Notes: a model not told the origin generated them from the sequence alone. 64,000 nucleotides of DNA from Cordia subcordata (GCA_028554755.1 JAPTOF010000015.1:1612001-1676000); one strand, 5' to 3'; positions 11,462-22,121 are shown, counted from the first letter of the stretch. A program made the numbers and translations.

Positions 11462-11959
11462 TGTTTGGGCCATGAATCTTTGGACCAACGAGGGTCCATG
11501 ATGGTGTTGGGATTATGGCCCAGTTTATTGGGCCTAAATTTATTGGGCCTAAAGTTTAAAATGGATTAAAGTTGAGAACCAACTGAGATATGATCAATTA
11601 TCTAAGTGAATCGATGAATGAGGAGAACGATAACTATTATCTGGTAGGATAAGGATTCAATACATTAACTAGTAGAGATGGATACAGACACGTGTAGAGA
11701 GGTCAAGAAGGACTCTTCCGTCGGGGACTATAAGAACACGCTTCACCATAACAGAAAGGTATGAGTTCTAGCTCAAGAACCTCTTTATTACTCCAAATAT
11801 ATTTTCCACACCCTCAATCTATACTGACTTGAGCGTCGGAGTATCTTTGGCCGGTACCACACCGGTGTCAAGGATTTTCGCGCTTATTACATTTTCTGGT
11901 TTTGTAGGTTATTGAGCCCAACCAACCCAATACGAGATTGTAGAGAAACACCCTCTACA
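11462..11959 (+). repeat. 5' LTR of the Tat element
   Basis: This 498-bp LTR starts TGTTTGGGCCATGAATC and ends CCCTCTACA. A TATA-like CTATAAGA sits at 11728-11735. It is nearly identical to 22122-22619. Confidence 0.95.
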
Positions 11960-11962
11960 ATT

Positions 11963-11980
11963 TGGCGCCCACCGTGGGGC
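11963..11980 (+). other. Primer-binding site, tRNA-Lys type
   Basis: TGGCGCCCACCGTGGGGC lies 3 bp inside the 5' LTR. It fits the type of site used by many plant gypsy elements and is probably complementary to the 3' end of a tRNA-Lys. The tRNA identity is inferred. Confidence 0.85.
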
Positions 11981-12038
11981 TCGATAACCGATTTCACAAC
12001 TAGAAATTATACGTTCACGCCAAACCGACGACAGAGCC

Positions 12039-14183
12039 ATGACCGACCCCAGTTCTAGCAGTTATACCGATATGCAAGCCATCCTGACGAAGGTGACGGC
12101 GTACGAAGAGAAAATTGCAATGTATGAAAGCAGGTTCAACGATGTGGAGGCCGAAAACAACGCCATACGACAAGAGAACTTGGAGCTGTTGGAAAAAATC
12201 AATACTCTCTTGGCAACCACCACATCCCAAAGTAAAGGAAAAGCTGTGCTGATTGAACCAGTGGACCCAATGCTATCGTTGGACTCCATGCCTCGCCAGA
12301 CCCCTGGAAGTAACGTTCTGCCAACGACTACTACCACAAGCATACCAGCGACCACACTGGTAACAAGTGTCAACGTAGTCGGGCCCTCGAATCATCAAGG
12401 TACGATAGGGGGACACGAGGTTCCCATACAAGATGGGTCAAACCCTGACCTTTTCAGACGATTTGCTGAGTTGAAATCCCTCATCCAGAGAATCCCAGGG
12501 GTACCTTTACCTATAAAAAGAAGTGCTGCGGATAGTTACGCAGAATTTCCCTTTGTAGATGCTATTGCAATGGTAGATCTACCGTCCAAGTTCTCGTTTC
12601 CAAACATGAAACTGTTCGATGGAACTTCGGACCCAGATGACCATATAATGCAATATAAATGGAAGATGTATACCGTGGCCATTCCATGGGATAAGAGAGA
12701 AGCTTGCATGTGTAAGAGCTTCGGTTCAAGTTTAGCAGGCCCCGTACTCCAATGGTACACTAATCTCCCCAATGGCTGTATCTCTTCCTTTGCTCAATTA
12801 ACCGATATGTTCGTTGAACAATATGCGAGCAGCAGAAAGCTCGAGAAGCAATCAGATGATCTATATCTGATCGTACAAAAAAGAGGAGAAACTCTTAGGG
12901 ATTACGTAGGAAGGTTCAACAGGGAGAAGGTAGCCATACCCCAATGTAACATGGCTACAGCGGTCTCCGCCTTTAGAAGGGGACTTCTTCCAGACTCAGA
13001 TCTATACAAAGAACTCACGAAATACCCGTCCAAAACCATGAAAGATGCCCTCGTTAAGGCTTGGGCACAGATCAAATGGGAAGACGATCGCGCCAACCTC
13101 CGCCGCACTTCCCTAACTCGTAGGACGGAAGACCTGCAATTGAGTCGGCATTTAAGAAGGCATGAGCCCTATCCTCCTCAGAGCAGAAGAGAAAATAGAA
13201 TGGTTAACGGGAGGCCACGCGACAGAAGACGACCTCTCGATCGAGATTCAGAACGGAAGGTAGGAGTTCCAGAATACAACCTGATAGTGACCCCTTCAGA
13301 ACTCGTTCACACCCTCAGAACCATGGGGAATGCAGTCAAATGGCCGGCAAAGTTGAGAACCCCAGCACAAACAAGAGATAGGACGAAATGGTGTGAATTC
13401 CATACAGATCATGGCCACACCACGGAGGAATGCCACGGTCTCAAATGGGAGATAGCGGAACTGTTAAAGAGAGGATATCTAACGGAGTTCCTTTCCGATA
13501 AAGGGAAGCAAACCCTTTCCCGACAAAAAGGAAAGTGGAAAACCGAAGATCCAGTTCCACCCAACCCACCAAGCCCACCGCATCACGAGCGAACGGTGAA
13601 TTGTATAATGGGAGGATCAGATATTAGTGGGATCAGTGTGTTGGCAGCAAGAAGACACGCCCGTTTATCAAGGGAGCGGGATCATCGATTCTCGCAAACA
13701 ATCGAGTCGGGACCTAAAATAAAAGTATCGTTCTCTAATTTCGAGTCTTTCCACCTCAATAATCCGTACGATGACGCATTAGTCATTTCGCTGATGGTAG
13801 CCAATTGTTGTGTACGGAGGATATTAGTGGATAATGGCAGCTCCGCGAACGTTCTAATGCTTAACACACTTAAGGAGATGGGAATTGACGAGCATCGGCT
13901 CATAAGGCGGTCCACTCCCTTGATTGGGTTCAGCGGAGAGCAGAAACATACCATTGGGGAAATACACCTGCCTGTCTTTGCAGAAGGGGTCAACTTGGAC
14001 ATACGATTCTTGGTAATTGATTGTCCATCCCCATACAACATCATATTAGGGAGGCCCTGGATCCATGACATGAAAGTAGTCCCATCCACATACCATCAAG
14101 TCATAAAATTCCCAACGAAGTGGGGAGTTCGAGAGATAAGGGACAGCAGTCAGACTCCCGTGGATGTTACTGCACCGCTTTGA
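12039..14183 (+). CDS. Gag-protease polyprotein of the Tat element
   Basis: This is a 714-residue open frame starting about 60 bp inside the PBS. Residues about 10-60 look like a coiled coil (YEEKIAMYESRFNDVEAENN). Residues about 220-350 form the retrotransposon gag capsid domain (LAGPVLQWYTNLPNGCISSF, ETLRDYVGRFNRE). A variant zinc-binding motif, WCEFHTDHGHTTEECHGL, is near residue 450. The aspartic protease follows with active site ILVDNGSSANVL near residue 597 and the flap-side motif IILGRPWIHDM near residue 667. The frame ends early: shortly after WGVREI near 14135 a one-base shift moves the continuing family sequence (QQSDSRGCYCTALRNAR) into another frame. Gag and protease themselves appear intact. 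Confidence 0.93.
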   Translation: MTDPSSSSYTDMQAILTKVTAYEEKIAMYESRFNDVEAENNAIRQENLELLEKINTLLATTTSQSKGKAVLIEPVDPMLSLDSMPRQTPGSNVLPTTTTTSIPATTLVTSVNVVGPSNHQGTIGGHEVPIQDGSNPDLFRRFAELKSLIQRIPGVPLPIKRSAADSYAEFPFVDAIAMVDLPSKFSFPNMKLFDGTSDPDDHIMQYKWKMYTVAIPWDKREACMCKSFGSSLAGPVLQWYTNLPNGCISSFAQLTDMFVEQYASSRKLEKQSDDLYLIVQKRGETLRDYVGRFNREKVAIPQCNMATAVSAFRRGLLPDSDLYKELTKYPSKTMKDALVKAWAQIKWEDDRANLRRTSLTRRTEDLQLSRHLRRHEPYPPQSRRENRMVNGRPRDRRRPLDRDSERKVGVPEYNLIVTPSELVHTLRTMGNAVKWPAKLRTPAQTRDRTKWCEFHTDHGHTTEECHGLKWEIAELLKRGYLTEFLSDKGKQTLSRQKGKWKTEDPVPPNPPSPPHHERTVNCIMGGSDISGISVLAARRHARLSRERDHRFSQTIESGPKIKVSFSNFESFHLNNPYDDALVISLMVANCCVRRILVDNGSSANVLMLNTLKEMGIDEHRLIRRSTPLIGFSGEQKHTIGEIHLPVFAEGVNLDIRFLVIDCPSPYNIILGRPWIHDMKVVPSTYHQVIKFPTKWGVREIRDSSQTPVDVTAPL

Positions 14184-15467
14184 GAAATGCCCGCCATGAT
14201 ACTTTGTTTCAAGTAGGGATAGCACCTACATCAGCGTCGGCTGAGTTGTCACGGCCAGAGGAGCTGGGCCGAAATGCGTCGATCCTAACGAGCCAAGTCA
14301 CACTATACAAATCGGGGCAGGACTAGAGCCAGAGTTAAAGAACCAGGTGATAAATTTTCTCAGCAACAACAAAGATTGCTTCGCATGGTCTTATGCTGAT
14401 ATGGCAGGAATAGATCCTGAAGTCATCGTTCATGAGCTAAAAGCCCGCCCAGAATTCACCCCAGTCAGGCAAAAGCGCAGGAAATTCGCCCCTGAGAGAA
14501 ATCGCATCATCAATGAAGAAATTCAAAAACTAATCGATGTGGGGTTTATCAGAGAGGTGTACTACCCAGATTGGTTAGCAAATGTTGTTGTGGTGAAGAA
14601 AAAGAATGGAAAGTGGAGGGTTTGTATTGATTTTACGGACCTAAACAAAGCGTGTCCAAAGGATTCCTTCCCAGTACCGCATATCGATATGATGGTGGAT
14701 GCAACTGCAGGTCACGAACTCCTTAGTTTTATGGATGCATTTTTTGGGTATAACCAGATACTTATGCACCCAAACGATCAAGAGAAGACATCATTCGTCA
14801 CGGAGCGCGGGACGTATTGTTATAAAGTCATGCCTTTTGGCCTAAAGAATGCTGGAGCAACCTATCAGCGCTTAGTCAATAAGATGTTCTCTGACCAGTT
14901 GGGACGTACCATGGAGGTGTATATTGATGATATGCTGGTAAAATCCCTGGCAGCAGAGCAGCATGTCAGCCATCTACAGCAAGCATTCGACGTCTTAAGG
15001 AAGTATGGCATGAAGCTTAACCCCACCAAATGTTCCTTTGGAGTTAAATCTGGGAGGTTCCTTGGATACCTCGTCACTCGTCGAGGGATTGAAGCACACC
15101 CAGATCAGATAAGAGCCGTGCTTGACATCCCATCTCCGAGAAATACACAAGAAGTCATGAAACTTACAGGTAGAATCGCAGCCCTCAGCAGATTTATCTC
15201 AAAGTCATCGGATAAATGCCGTTCGTTTTTTGATATACTGCGCAAGAACAAAGACTTCAGGTGGACGACTAAATGTGGGAAGGCATTACAAGAGTTGAAG
15301 ACGTACCTCGTCAAGCCACCATTGTTGTCAAAGCCAAAGGAAGGAGAAACTTTATTTGTTTACCTGGCGGTCTCAGAAGTCGCAGTCAGCGCTGTGTTGG
15401 TCCGGGAAGAAGAAAAACAACAGCTCCCTGTGTATTACACCGATGGAGTCTTACTTGACGCGAAACT
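14184..15467 (+). pseudogene. Tat reverse transcriptase domain, frameshifted at both ends
   Basis: The open part runs from about 14278 to 15467. It begins PSHTIQIGAGLEPELKNQ, then the linker CFAWSYADMAGIDPEVI, then RT motifs VVVKKKNGKWRVCIDFTDLN, PVPHIDMMVDATAGHELLSF, MPFGLKNAGATYQRLV and the catalytic YIDD box at 14920-14931. The thumb and connection follow (FLGYLVTRRGIEAHPDQIRA). Upstream, two shifts near 14140 and between 14184 and 14278 separate it from gag-protease. Downstream, a shift at about 15467 separates it from RNase H. The catalytic core is intact, but a single pol polyprotein could not be made. Confidence 0.88.
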
Positions 15468-15978
15468 AGATATAGCCAATTGGAAAAGCTTGCTCTGGCT
15501 CTCGTCATTGCTGCCCGGAAGTTAAGGCCGTACTTTCAAGGGCACCCTATTATAGTATTGACCACCTTTCCATTGAAAGCGGTGCTCCATAAGCCCGAGT
15601 TGTCCGGACGCCTTGTCAAATGGGCCATCGAACTGGGTGAATACGACATCGGGTTTCAACCAAGATCTGCGATAAAATCTCAGGTCTTGGCTGATTTTGT
15701 AGAAGAATTCGCACCAGACTATCAGCCCAAGGCAATGTTGGAAGTGTCTAGCCTCACTGAAAGCCCAGTTACAGGGTAATGGGAGCTCTTTGTGGATGGA
15801 TCAAGCAATGTGAAAGGCAGTGGACTCGGTATGGTGTTGCAATCGCCTGAAGGGGATATAATCGAACAGTCAATAAAGTGTGGTTTCAAGGCCACAAATA
15901 ATGAGGCTGAGTATGAAGCCACGATAGCGAGCCTAATGCTTGCAAAAGGAATAAATGTTGAGTCCATTCTGATGCAGC
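15468..15978 (+). pseudogene. Tat RNase H plus second, archaeal-type RNase H
   Basis: In the frame opened at 15468, RYSQLEKLALALVIAARKL and GHPIIVLT mark the end of the standard RNase H. After a tether, a TAA stop (15777-15779) interrupts the frame directly before WELFVDGSSNVKGSGLGMVL. This begins a second RNase H with the expected DGS and NNEAEYEA motifs (aRNH). Two RNase H domains in series are diagnostic of the Tat lineage. The aRNH is cut by another shift at about 15978, before DSQLIVNQVLGTYQAKDRK continues in a third frame. Confidence 0.85.
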
Positions 15979-17502
15979 GATTCCCAGTTGATAGTCAATC
16001 AAGTTTTGGGAACTTACCAAGCGAAGGATAGGAAAATGATGGCCTATTTGGCCGTAGTCAAGGAGTTGCTACCGTCGTTCAAGGAGTTCGTAATAAAGCA
16101 GATAAGTCGAGACGATAATTTCCATGCTGACGCATTAGCAAGCTTTGGGGCAGCAACGCAATCAACCACCCCAAAAACTGTCCCGGTGGTGTATCTTAAG
16201 TGGCCAGCCATCGCTAAGGAGAGAGCGGTTGAGGTCGCAACCGTAGATGATGATGAATCGAATTGGATGACCCCAATCACCCGATACCTTAAAGATGATG
16301 ATGATGTCCCAAAAGACCGCGCAGAAGCTAGGAAGCTTAAAATCAAAGCTGCTCGTTTTTGTATCATCGACGGAAGCTTGTACAGAAGGTCTTACATGGG
16401 GCCTTACTTACGGTGTGTAGCCCCCGACGAAGCCGGCTACGTCTTGGCAGAATTGCACGAGGGACAATGCGGGAATCATGCGGGGGCGAGAAGTTTGGCT
16501 AATCGGGCACATTCTGCGGGATATTATTGGCCGACCATGCGTTCCGACGCTCGCAATTACGTAAGAAAGTGTGACAGTTGTCAAAGATTTGCCCAAATTC
16601 CCCGACAGCCTGCTGAGCCGCTCACCACCATTACTTCACCGTGGCCATTTATGAAGTGGGGAATGGATATTGTAAGGAAACTGCCTACCGCTCCGGGTCA
16701 AAAGGTGTATATGTTAGCCGCTACAGATTATTTCTCCAAATGGGTAGAAGCTGAGTCGTATCACCAGGTTCGAGACAAGGAGGTCAAGAACTTCGTCTGG
16801 AAAAATATAATATGCAGATTTGGAGTACCGCTGGAGATCGTGACTGATAATGGTTCTCAATTTATTAGTCACAATTTCAAGGATTTTTGTAAGGAATGGA
16901 GAATCAGGCTCACGTTCTCTACACCGAGGCATCCACAAGCCAACGGATTGGCGGAGTCATCTAGTAAGACTATAATCTCCACGCTAAAGAAAAGACTGGA
17001 GAGCGCCAAGGGACGATGGGCGGAAGAACTTCCCGGTGTGTTGTGGTCTTATCGGACCACGGCTAGAACATCAACTGGAGAAACACCGTTTTCACTAGTA
17101 TACGGCGTAGAGGCGGTGATCCCCACAGACGTTGGTCTTCCAACCCTCCGAGTCACCCAGGCTTCTGAAGAACAGAATGACAGAGGAATGCGTCTTGAGC
17201 TTAATGCCATTGACGAAAAAAGGGAACAAGCCCTCATTCGAATGTCTACATATCAACGAAACGTCGCTAAATACTACAATAAGAACGTAAGGACGAGGAT
17301 GTTCAAGCAAGGAGACTGGGTACTCAGGAGGGTCTTCGAAAATACCAAGGAAATAAATGCAGAAAACTTGGAACCCACATGGGAAGGACCTTATCAAATA
17401 AGCTGGAGCGATCGGATTGAGAGCATATAAGCTTTGTACGAAGGATGGCAAGGAGTTACCAAACAGTGGAATGCGATTCATTTAAAGAAGTATCATTTTT
17501 AG
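15979..17502 (+). pseudogene. Tat aRNH C-terminus and integrase
   Basis: The frame begins with the end of the second RNase H (DSQLIVNQVLGTYQAKDRK). Integrase has its HHCC zinc domain (HEGQCGNHAGARSLAN, CDSCQRFAQ). All three catalytic acids are visible: D in MKWGMDIVRKLP, D in EIVTDNGSQFISH, and E in HPQANGLAESSSKTI. The C-terminal part includes WSYRTTARTSTGETPFSLVYG and WEGPYQI. Frame is lost near 17410, and the last family residues (PNS, then WNAIHLKKYHF and a TAG at 17500-17502) sit in other frames. The catalytic core is probably complete, the extreme C-terminus broken. Confidence 0.9.
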
Positions 17503-17698
17503 TAAGTTTCTTTTCCTTTAGAAATAAATTATTAGCGAGTACTATTAGATAGGTCTCGTTATAGGTTTTCTTTTTGTCTCTTTCTTTTTCTTTTCTTTTT
17601 CCTGTGATAGATAGATGTTAGACTATCATAGCAAAAGAAATAAGAAAACGGCATGAATAAGTATCTTTTTCTTCCGAGAAAAGGACCTTTTGCTAAAC

Positions 17699-17909
17699 GA
17701 CCAACAACGGTCTCGTGTTCGTCAAAATGTGTGGCCATAGCGGGCACTCGCATCGGCTAACAACAGCCTCTATACCTCGCGATGGCTAATAACAGCCCTT
17801 CTCTATACTTCACATTGGCCAACAACGGCCTTTGTATCTCGCTTCGGCTAACAACAGCCTCTATACCGGCTAATAACAGCCCCTCTCCGCATGTCGGCTG
17901 GCAACAGCT
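17699..17909 (+). repeat. Array of seven short hairpin units in the Tat 3' region
   Basis: Seven 14-base units follow the plan 4-bp arm, AACAAC or AATAAC loop, 4-bp arm. They start at 17699, 17755, 17784, 17817, 17846, 17868 and 17896. The arms differ but still pair: GACC/GGTC at unit 1, GGCT/AGCC at units 2, 3, 5 and 6, and GGCC/GGCC at unit 4. Unit 7 (GGCT/AGCT, loop GGCAAC) is weakened. Spacers are 8-42 bases and often contain CTCTATA-like sequence. The array begins about 200 bases after the pol stop. Confidence 0.8.
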
Positions 17910-18249
17910 AATATTCTTACGGACTAACAAATTAGTCTCCGTTTCTTACAAGCTTGCAAAGCAAATTACGTGCCTCGGGCCAATGATAACTTTTAGAATT
18001 GATATCAAGCTTTCTTATAAGGAGAGGCAACCCATCTCAATACATTTATGACAAATCACTGCTAGTTCCATAGGCTTGTTTCATGTTTGATGAGCAGAAT
18101 AGATATATACATATATGTGCATGTATGCCAAAATTTATACAAATAAAGTCAGAGCTTAAGATTCATTCCGATGAAAAGTAAGCATCAGCAATTTTACACT
18201 ATCAAACAGAGGAGGCATACATCAAAAAAGAGTGAAATCAAAATGATTC

Positions 18250-18798
18250 CTATGCTCCTGTGCGGTCGGGCAGACCAGCGCCTTCTGTGTCGGGGGGACC
18301 TGATACAGATGGAGGGTGAGCACTCAACCGAACTCGATCAACGCGAGGAGTTGGGGGAGTGATAGTGGCATTAAAGCGACTGACGTCAACATTTGGGTAC
18401 ACTTGCTGAACCTCGCGTAAGCAATTTTTTACAGCCTGCTCAGCAGCCTTCTCTGAACTGAGCCTTGACACACTGGCAACGTATTTACCAAACTTCTTAC
18501 TCCTCTTGTATTCACTCACAGCGTTCCTCTTAGCTTCTTCAACTTGGGAGTTAAATTTGGATTCAAGCTCCTCTTTGGCAGCTCCTGCAGCCGCAAGATC
18601 TTTTTCTGCTTTGGCGAGGGACGATCGTTCCATCTCTAGTTCCTTCGCCAGCCTAAGGCAGTGTGCTTGTTCGTCTGCGAGTTCCGTTTCAGCCTTAACA
18701 CGTGCTTCCTACTCACTGGTGAGGAGGTGTTGAAGATCTTTGTATCTAGCCGACATATCAGGAACCATTGCCGCAAAGGAGGAGATTTCTGAAACCAG

Positions 18799-18870
<72 letters not shown>

Positions 18871-20301
18871 AAGAAGAAGAAGAAGAAGAAATGAGGATTG
18901 TAGGCAACACAAAATATACATATACGGGCGTACCGTTGTGCTCTTCTTAGTAAAGCTCTCAAATATGTCCTCTTCGATCATCGCGGGCATCGGGGTTGCA
19001 GTGGAGTAGGTAGTCAGATATTGGAGTCGACTAGTAGACACTCCTTCTACGTTAGGAAGATGGGACGAAGAGCTCCCTCTCCTCTTTTGTTTATAAGCAA
19101 GCCTTTCAACTACTGCCATGGCGGTTCTCTGCTTTTCACCTACATAAAAAAAAATTAATTAAAAAATAAATAAATAAATAAAAAGGAAAGAAGACAACGG
19201 GGGAGAACAAAAATAAATCGTACCTGAGTCAACCGAAGAAGAGGAATCAGTGGTCTCTAAGTCGATAGGGATGTTAGGGAGATCGCTGTCTGAAGAACCA
19301 CTGGCATTCGTATCCCCTTCTGTTGTAGCAGGTGTAGCCTTGTCTTCTTCGTCGTCATCACGATCGCCTTTTATTTCCCCGGAACTTCTTGAAGGTGGTC
19401 AAGAGTCCAACTCAGCAGGACAAGAAGTAGCGGCAGCACTAGAAGAAGGTTCGCCACCCATAACGGAGCTACGGGCCCGACGTCGCGTATTTTTCGTTAC
19501 ATGAGTGGGCCGATCTATCTCAAGACTGATTCCAGTGCTCAGACATACCCTGGGAACTAATGGAATGGCAAAGCCTCCTGCAACAAGATTGTCGCAGGTA
19601 ATTAAGTCTCTCACATGAAATAACTGACTCCTGCATTCTTCGGCTAAAGAAAGTAGAGTTCTGCGTGTGTCTTTACTCAACTTGGGTAGTTCGTTCTGTG
19701 CCAACGTAACCCACAACTGGGGGACATCCCAAACGCCATGTATCCGTGCAAGGAACAAGTACTTTCCTCTCCATGAGCCGTCATCATCAGACCGAAAAGA
19801 GTCAAGAAGCCTATAACTCCCGTGAGCAGAGAGGCCGAACCAGCCAGGTTTTTTAGCAGATCGGACAAAGAAGAACAATGTCTTGAAAATTGGAATCGAG
19901 AAATGAACGCCCTTTTTCTGTAGTAAGATGAGCGTCGCCAACATGATCTTCCATCCGCGTGGGTGCAGTTGTCCGGGGCTAATTCCGTAGGAGTTAAAAA
20001 TGGCGCCGCAGTAAGGATGAAATGGAACCCGGATCCCCAAGTCGAGGACGTCTTGGAACATGGTTATTTCTCCTTCGACACAGGAGCTCGACCAATCTCC
20101 GAGCCTAGGCTGTACCACCACAATATCCTCACTTAGCTAACTGGATTTGCTGTAATACCTGAATTCCTCTTCTGTAGTGGTACATCGAATTCCCTCTGCG
20201 AAAAATTCACCGGTTGGTTCTCGACGTCTCATCCCAAGACGAGGGGCAATGCGTAGCTTGGGGCTGGACTCAGTCTGATCAACGTGTTTAGTACGCGGCA
20301 T
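18250..20301 (-). pseudogene. Antisense three-exon gene in the Tat 3' region (Transposase_28-like plus coiled coil)
   Basis: On the strand opposite to gag-pol I read exon 1 20301-19224, intron 19223-19140 (GTACG to TGTAG, 84 bp), exon 2 19139-18934, intron 18933-18799 (GTACG to TACAG, 135 bp) and exon 3 18798-18250. The frame is kept at both junctions, giving about 610 codons. Residues about 60-180 resemble the 'putative gypsy type transposon' domain (Pfam Transposase_28): DLGIRVPFHPYCGAIFNSYG and SPGQLHPRGWKIMLATLILL. An acidic, Ser-rich stretch follows, then a long coiled coil (MERSSLAKAEKDLAAAGAAK). Three in-frame stops (20137-20139, 19399-19401, 18709-18711) make this copy a pseudogene unless read through. 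The function of the family is not known to me. Confidence 0.78.
18801..18891. repeat. (TA)n and (GAA)n microsatellites in the antisense gene's second intron
   Basis: An uninterrupted TA run at about 18801-18867 is followed by an AAG run to about 18891. On the minus strand this gives a T-rich to AT tract ending in the acceptor TACAG. Open frames of alternating Ile/Tyr through it are artefacts. Confidence 0.9.
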
Positions 20302-20496
20302 CTTAGTTTAGTAGTAACAACGCGTGAGAAGTCCAGGATCGTGCCTACCAAGCAAAATGGAGCACGAAATTAGTATTTCATGCCGAAATAGTAAAAAGAA
20401 AAAAAAAAGGGAAAGAACGAAGAAAGAGTGGACAAATGATGATTGGTTTTCGCACGAGCATTGTCGTGAGCTATATGCTTACGGTAATAACTTGGC

Positions 20497-20498
<2 letters not shown>

Positions 20499-20539
<41 letters not shown>

Positions 20540-20582
20540 TATGTAGTACACATGTGTATGAATAAATATATATATATATATA
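20499..20582. repeat. (AT)n microsatellites upstream of the antisense gene
   Basis: An AT run covers about 20499-20536, with a second short run at about 20567-20582. Both lie 200-280 bp before the antisense start codon. The 20583-20946 stretch beyond has no recognised feature. Confidence 0.85.
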
Positions 20583-20946
20583 AAAAAGAAAAAAACTGAG
20601 AGGCCGACGAGTATGTCAAGACAACCATGAGACCATCTCAAACTCCTTACAGGATCGAGAACGATCCTCTATTGCACCATGATCACAAACCCGGACAACG
20701 GAAGTCGTCGGGGACAGCTCTGGTCTCACGGTCATGGTTCGTCCATCAGACTTGTTTTCCTGTCTCCTTAGGATTCAAGGACACAAGAGGTACGAGCCTA
20801 TAGAACAGATTCTGTTCAAGTAAGTGCTGCGATTGAGAGACCAAGTCTGATCTTCTATGGAGTGTGTGAAAGGTGCTTGCTAGGTGAAGTGATCGATGTC
20901 ATGATCCTACAATTAGCTAAGTAACGTGGCTTTGCATGTTAATATG

Positions 20947-21466
20947 GTGTTGTCTTACATGCTGGCTTTGCTGGCTTTCATAGACATTTTGTCAAACACT
21001 TGGTAGATACCAACATATAGTGTTGTCTTACATGTTAGCTTTCATAGACATTTTGTCAAACACTTGGTAGATACCAACATATAGTGTTGTCTTACATGCT
21101 AGCTTTCATAGACATTTTGTCAAACACTTGGTAGATACCAACATATAGTGTTGTCTTACATGTTAGCTTTCATAGACATTTTGTCAAACACTTGGTAGAT
21201 ACCAACATATAGTGTTGTCTTACATGCTAGCTTTCATAGACATTTTGTCAAACACTTGGTAGATACCAACATATAGTGTTGTCTTACATGCTAGCTTTCA
21301 TAGACATTTTGTCAAACACTTGGTAGTTGTCAACATGGGGTGTTACCTTACATGTTAGCTTTCATAGCCATTTTATCAAACACTTGGAGGACGCCAACAC
21401 TAGATGTCATCTTCATAAGGCTAACTTTCTTGGGCATTATGGCAAACACTTGGCGGACGAGCATCT
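20947..21466 (+). repeat. 64-bp tandem repeat array in the Tat 3' region
   Basis: About eight head-to-tail units share TAGACATTTTGTCAAACAC followed by TTGGTAGATACC. TGGTAG/TGGAGG landmarks fall at 21001, 21065, 21129, 21193, 21257, 21321, 21385 and 21451, so the period is 64 except the last at 66. The central units are nearly identical and the outer ones drift, as expected for arrays that expand by unequal exchange or slippage. Confidence 0.92.
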
Positions 21467-22103
21467 AGCAAAGAAGTAAACAGAATCGTTACAAGATATT
21501 CAACAGACAAGCTCGTTGCAGTGATAGCCACACAGCAGTGAAGACCCAAACCTTCACAAGAAGCGCAACAGCGTCGTCATGGCTCTGTAACACACAACTG
21601 TACCAGCTGGGAAAAGCAAATAAGGCAGTGAAAAGTTTGAAGATAATGGGAAAATGGGATTAAGCTTACGTGATCTGGGGAATATTCGATGCTAGAGCCG
21701 CAATGATGCGTTTGCCTTGTAGTTAAATGAAGGTGGAGCTTGATGCATAAACATATAAGTCGCGAGCTAAAGCTTATAGTTGGAGGATTAAAGAGGCAAT
21801 GCAAAGGCCAAATCTTGTAGGCGGTCGTAACATGGCGCGTTAATGGGAGGGAATGGTCGAGCTTTTAAAGGTGTTGGTAGCATGGGACGTGTAGACGTCG
21901 TTATGTAATGAACGTTGCAGCCTAGGAATGTGATGAAGCCATGAAGAAAATAAGTGAGCTTGAGTTCAGTGTGGGGGATCCGGTAGGGGTGGTACGTCCA
22001 TGCATGTTAAAAGAGGGAAGTATCAGTTTAGTTACTTGATGTTTATAGAATAATCGGTTCGACATAAAAAATGTGCAACTCTCTTAATTGAAAGACTTCA
22101 ATT

Positions 22104-22121
22104 CAGAGAGTGGGGGACAAT
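22104..22121 (+). other. Polypurine tract of the Tat element
   Basis: CAGAGAGTGGGGGACAAT abuts the 3' LTR and is the expected primer site for plus-strand DNA synthesis. The 21467-22103 stretch before it has no recognised feature. Confidence 0.8.

Noticed and set aside
12062..14089. Several minus-strand open frames of 70-135 codons inside the Tat gag-protease
   Set aside because: They are shadows of a well-supported 714-codon sense gene and contain no recognised motif.
18636..19119. Open frames on both strands running through the (TA)n tract as alternating Ile/Tyr
   Set aside because: They are microsatellite artefacts. The tract fits an intron of the antisense gene.
20947..21466. Regular repeats resembling a CRISPR array
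   Set aside because: The units are contiguous 64-bp tandem copies without unique spacers, and they lie inside a plant retrotransposon.
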